DNA from: Arenicola marina
Lineage: Eukaryota > Annelida > Polychaeta > Arenicolidae
Direction: 5' to 3'
Assembly (NCBI GenBank): GCA_964019135.1
Contig: OZ025249.1
Coordinates: forward strand, 6,126,039 to 6,190,038
DNA: 64,000 nt
In this document: one piece after another, positions 62,128 through 64,000 of the stretch
How positions within the stretch are numbered: position 1 is the first letter of the stretch
Layout of the letters: each line of letters opens with the position of its first letter
Notes under the pieces: generated by a model
The model's database searches: none
Told to the model about the DNA's origin: nothing
Seen by the model: only the letters and a program-made list of their open reading frames with translations
Program-made: the position numbers and the translations under genes

Positions 62128-62466
62128 CCTTGCTTCTGTCGAGATGATAGGACGTGTTGTGGGTCAGGCCGTTCACGCTGCCATTTGACCCACAAGGACT
62201 CACTGCGAGAGGTTCATTGAACGAGACCTAAAAAAACAAAGACAAAGTGACACCAGCCTGTAACCGGATCACTTCCCCCGGGCTCCGTCCCTTTATGAAG
62301 CGTCATCTACCCGTGCAATGAGCACTAGTCGTGAAGCCAGACGGTAAATGACCGGGGCTCACCAGCACACATGGTCCTCCGCCACCACGTGGGCTGCTGC
62401 AGGATACAGCCGCACAATGACACCGCTTGAGACCGCTTCCGGTCCCGTAACAACGGAGAACAATGA
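62128..62466 (-). CDS. Candidate ectodomain exons, frame unresolved
   Basis: Two pieces look coding on the minus strand. 62466-62363 has acceptor CACTTCGCAG with a TAATAAC branch-like motif upstream and donor GTGCTG|GTGAGC. It can read SVVTGPEAVSSGVIVRLY then HVVAEDHVC, leaving two bases. 62227/62202-62128 can start after TTTGTTTTTTTAG, reading VSFNEPLAVSPCGSNGSVNG. It can instead start after CTCTCGCAG, reading ESLWVKWQRERPDPQHVL, which fits the phase of the first piece. Both end near CAAGG|GTGGGT. The two readings exclude each other and neither ties cleanly to the 61121 exon, so treat this as a region likely to hold exons of the same gene. Confidence 0.25.
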
Positions 62467-62754
62467 CTGCGAAGTGCCGCGTTATTATCTCTCAATGCCC
62501 GGATGCGCATTATCCGATGCCTGCCGAGGCGGCCCTGTTAGATAACCACCTGCCCCCCCCCTCCCTACGCGCCGCACCCACCCACCGACAACCCTTTCAT
62601 CTCCCCTCATGCCCACCCCACCGGGCTGGCCACGTGCAGTATCTTTACGATGGCCTTCCCTGCCCCCGGTCTGGTCGCGTCGTGACACCAGCACACTGGC
62701 TGAACACGGCATGCAGGTGGCGAAAGGAGGCCCCGGTCACCAGTGAATGATACG
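62467..62754. other. Non-coding, no feature seen
   Basis: Moderately GC-rich, with a poly-C run near 62552. No supported exon was recognised. Confidence 0.35.
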
Positions 62755-63232
62755 TGGGCGTGTGACTGGGTGGTGGGTCGGTGGGGGAAGGTGGGTGGCT
62801 TGGCAGTGGGCCAGTGGGGGAGGGTGGGTGGCTGGGTGGTGGGCCGGTGGGGGAGGGTGGGTGGCTGGGTGGTGGACCAGTCGGGGAGGGTGGGTGGCTG
62901 GGCAGTGGACCGGTGGGGGAAGGTGGGTGGCTCGGCAGTGGGCCAGTGGGGGAGGGTGGGTGGCTGGGTGGTGGGCCGGTGGGAGAGGGTGGGTGGCTGG
63001 GTGGTGGGCCGGTGGGATAGGGTGGGTGGCTGGGCAGTGGTGCCAGTGGCGGAGGGTGGGTGGCTGAGTGGTGGGCCGGTGGGGGAGGGTGGGTGGCTGG
63101 GCAGTGGGCCGGTGGGGGAGGGTGGGTGGCTGGGTGGTGGGCCGGTGGGGGAGGGTGGGTGGCTGGGCAGTGGGCCGGTGGGGGAGGGTGGCTGGCTGGG
63201 TGGTGGGCCGGTGGGGGAGGGTTGTCTTCGTG
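62755..63232. repeat. 33-bp G-rich minisatellite, about 14 copies
   Basis: GGGTGGGTGGCTGGGTGGTGGGCCGGTGGGGGA repeats every 33 bp. Frames in both directions stay open (11-residue period) and are artefacts. Clustered G-runs give G-quadruplex potential on the plus strand. Confidence 0.95.
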
Positions 63233-63287
63233 CAGGTGAGAGTCTGTGACAATCAGTGGGTGGGTGGAGAGGAGGTTGTGTTTGGGG

Positions 63288-64000
63288 TGGGCGGGGCACA
63301 CGCTGGCTGCCCGAGACACACACTGGCTGCCTGGGGCACAAACTGGCTGCCCGGGGCACACACTGGCTGCATGGGACACACACTGGCTGCCCGAGACACA
63401 GGCTGGGTGCCCGGGACAAACACTGGCTGCCCGGGACACACACTGGCTGCCTGGGACACACACTGGCTGCCCGGGACACACACTGGCTGCCTAGGACACA
63501 CACTGGCTGCCCGGTACACACACTGGCTGCCTAGGACACACACTGGCTGCCCGGTACACACACTGGCTGCATGGGACACACACTGGCTGCCCGGTACACA
63601 CACTGGCTGCCTGGGACACACACTGGCTGCCTGGTACACACTGGCTGCCCGGTACACACACTGGCTGCCTGGGACACACACTGGCTGCCCGGTACACACA
63701 CTGGCTGCCCGGTACACACACTGGCTGCCTGGGACACACACTGGCTGCCCGGTACACACATTGGCTGCCTGGGACACACACTGGCTGTCCGGTACACACA
63801 CTGGTTGCCTGGGACACACACTGGCTGCCCGGTACACACACTGGCTGCCCGGTACACACACTGGCTGCCTGGGACACACACTGGCTGCCCGGTACACACA
63901 CTGGCTGCCTGGGACACACATTGGCTGTCCGGTACACACACTGGCTGCCTGGGACACACACTGGCTGCCTTGTACACACTGGCGGCCCGGGACAAACACT
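63288..64000. repeat. 20-bp minisatellite with 40-bp alternation, continuing past the right edge
   Basis: CACACACTGGCTGCCTGGGA repeats every 20 bp. Units ending CCTGGGA and CCCGGTA alternate over much of 63480-63980, giving a 40-bp higher-order period. A few units lack two or so bases (near 63640). All long frames over it are artefacts. Confidence 0.95.

Noticed and set aside
62118..62217. Cys-rich plus-strand peptide (HPCFCRDDRTCCGSGRSRC) like a small secreted or Shisa-type domain
   Set aside because: Stop-bounded, with no plus-strand splice sites or neighbouring exons; it is the complement of candidate minus-strand exons.
62607..63999. Long Pro/His- and Cys/Val-rich frames on the minus strand
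   Set aside because: They cross the 33-bp and 20-bp arrays in several frames simultaneously.

Overview
The window is animal nuclear DNA: AT-rich single-copy sequence, exons split by GT/AG introns, polyA signals, dispersed repeats with terminal inverted repeats, and very large minisatellites. Nothing suggests bacterial or plasmid DNA. A marine invertebrate such as a mollusc or lancelet is my guess only. Roughly 27 kb of the 64 kb (about 43%, counted by hand) is tandem repeat, so nearly every long open frame here is a minisatellite artefact.

Layout. 1-9242 is one 49-bp minisatellite. 9.2-13.1 kb holds the 3' end of a plus-strand gene of unknown family (last coding exon 11559-12533, polyA signal 13104), with an RFX X-box and a TATA-like promoter candidate upstream. 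13.1-21.2 kb is mostly non-coding, with a G-rich minisatellite, a small palindromic insertion and a cluster of X-box, CRE and NRF1-like motifs.

From 21294 rightwards runs a large minus-strand gene (5' end on the right). I reconstructed it from splice sites: terminal exon 21294-21798, then 22391-22474, 23041-23100, a possible 33-bp mini-exon 29973-30005, 30254-30328, 35725-35952, the transmembrane exon 37448-37610, and an ectodomain exon ending at 43920. The reading phase matches across every junction. The product would be a single-pass type I membrane protein with a long Pro/Tyr/Gln-rich cytoplasmic tail carrying a PPxY motif. Possible further ectodomain exons, one Ig-like, lie at 60.8-62.5 kb. 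Its introns contain minisatellites of 16, 21, 6/18, 39, 107 and 20 bp and, if the gene reaches 62 kb, also of 17, 29 and 36 bp.

The most unusual structure is at 37611-39285. The splice acceptor and first 47 nt of the transmembrane exon have been copied five more times in a 107-bp tandem array. That array was then broken by a TTAA-flanked inverted-repeat element of 525 bp, with intact 'empty sites' visible in neighbouring units, and by a second insertion. The right end (51.6-64 kb) is a train of 29-, 36-, 33- and 20-bp minisatellites, with a TA-flanked 895-bp inverted-repeat element at 61143-62037.
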